Shown piece after piece: positions 63,999 through 64,000 of a DNA stretch of 64,000 bases. The DNA is taken from positions 1,054,001-1,118,000 of the forward strand of contig OZ240684.1 of NCBI GenBank assembly GCA_965199175.1. Direction: 5' to 3'. Source of the stretch: G963923945 sp965199175 (GTDB lineage Bacteria > Pseudomonadota > Alphaproteobacteria > G963923945). The position numbers were made by a program, and so were the translations under genes. The notes under the pieces are model-generated. The model did no database searches. It saw only the letters and a program-made list of their open reading frames with translations, and was not told where the DNA came from. Numbering within the stretch: position 1 is the first letter of the stretch; each line of letters starts with the position of its first letter.

Positions 63999-64000
63999 AC

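Overview
The window looks like chromosomal DNA from an alphaproteobacterium. The right-hand order ETF-ubiquinone oxidoreductase, large TPR lipoprotein, ispE, together with the class I PHA synthase, homoserine dehydrogenase and aminotransferase, are what I would expect in the Rhodospirillales and relatives. No 16S rRNA or other species marker is present, so I do not name a genus.

Layout. (1) 1-9270: a tandem array of about 4.1-kb units abutting the 3' end of a tRNA-fMet gene. Each unit carries a secreted multi-module protein (B), an intracellular protein with a variable head and a near-identical tail (A), and a degraded copy of the tRNA 3' half. (2) 9.5-29.5 kb: a [NiFe] uptake-hydrogenase locus. 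It has a sigma54-type activator, hupS/hupL of the signal-less group 2a type, two small HiPIP-like Cys proteins, a maturation protease, TPR, NifU-Rieske and NHL proteins, two tiny membrane proteins, hypF-C-D-E, a nickel permease, and hypA-hypB. It is flanked by decayed genes and by a roughly 110-bp direct repeat. (3) 29.6-42.4 kb: core genes (argC, gamma-carbonic anhydrase, phaC, an OmpA-like lipoprotein, aminotransferase, homoserine dehydrogenase, tRNA-Cys, tRNA-Asn, an ArsM-like methyltransferase, a beta-propeller lipoprotein, tRNA-Gln) with one PD-(D/E)XK-like protein. (4) 42.5-60.3 kb: a Mu-like-head, long-tail prophage remnant. Terminase, portal and tail genes look intact, but no scaffold/protease, major capsid, transposase or lysis gene is visible, and GC-rich palindromic repeats lie at the gap. 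(5) 60.4-64 kb: ispE, a TPR lipoprotein and the C-terminus of ETF-QO.

How the hydrogenase genes should work together. A strong -24/-12 promoter in front of hupS, with an 18-bp dyad about 130 bp upstream of the predicted start, fits control by the adjacent NtrC-family regulator. The HypA-F and NicO proteins supply nickel and build the Fe(CN)2CO centre, and the protease trims HupL. There is no cytochrome b partner and no Tat signal, so the enzyme should be cytoplasmic. Electrons probably leave through the HiPIP-like and NifU-Rieske proteins, with the two small membrane proteins as possible anchors.

Most novel signals: the tRNA-anchored A/B array; a HypA lacking its zinc ribbon next to a free-standing zinc-ribbon gene; a textbook -1 frameshift signal in the tail chaperone genes; palindromic GC-rich elements that have entered phage coding sequences; and many 12-17-bp tandem duplications in non-coding DNA across the window.
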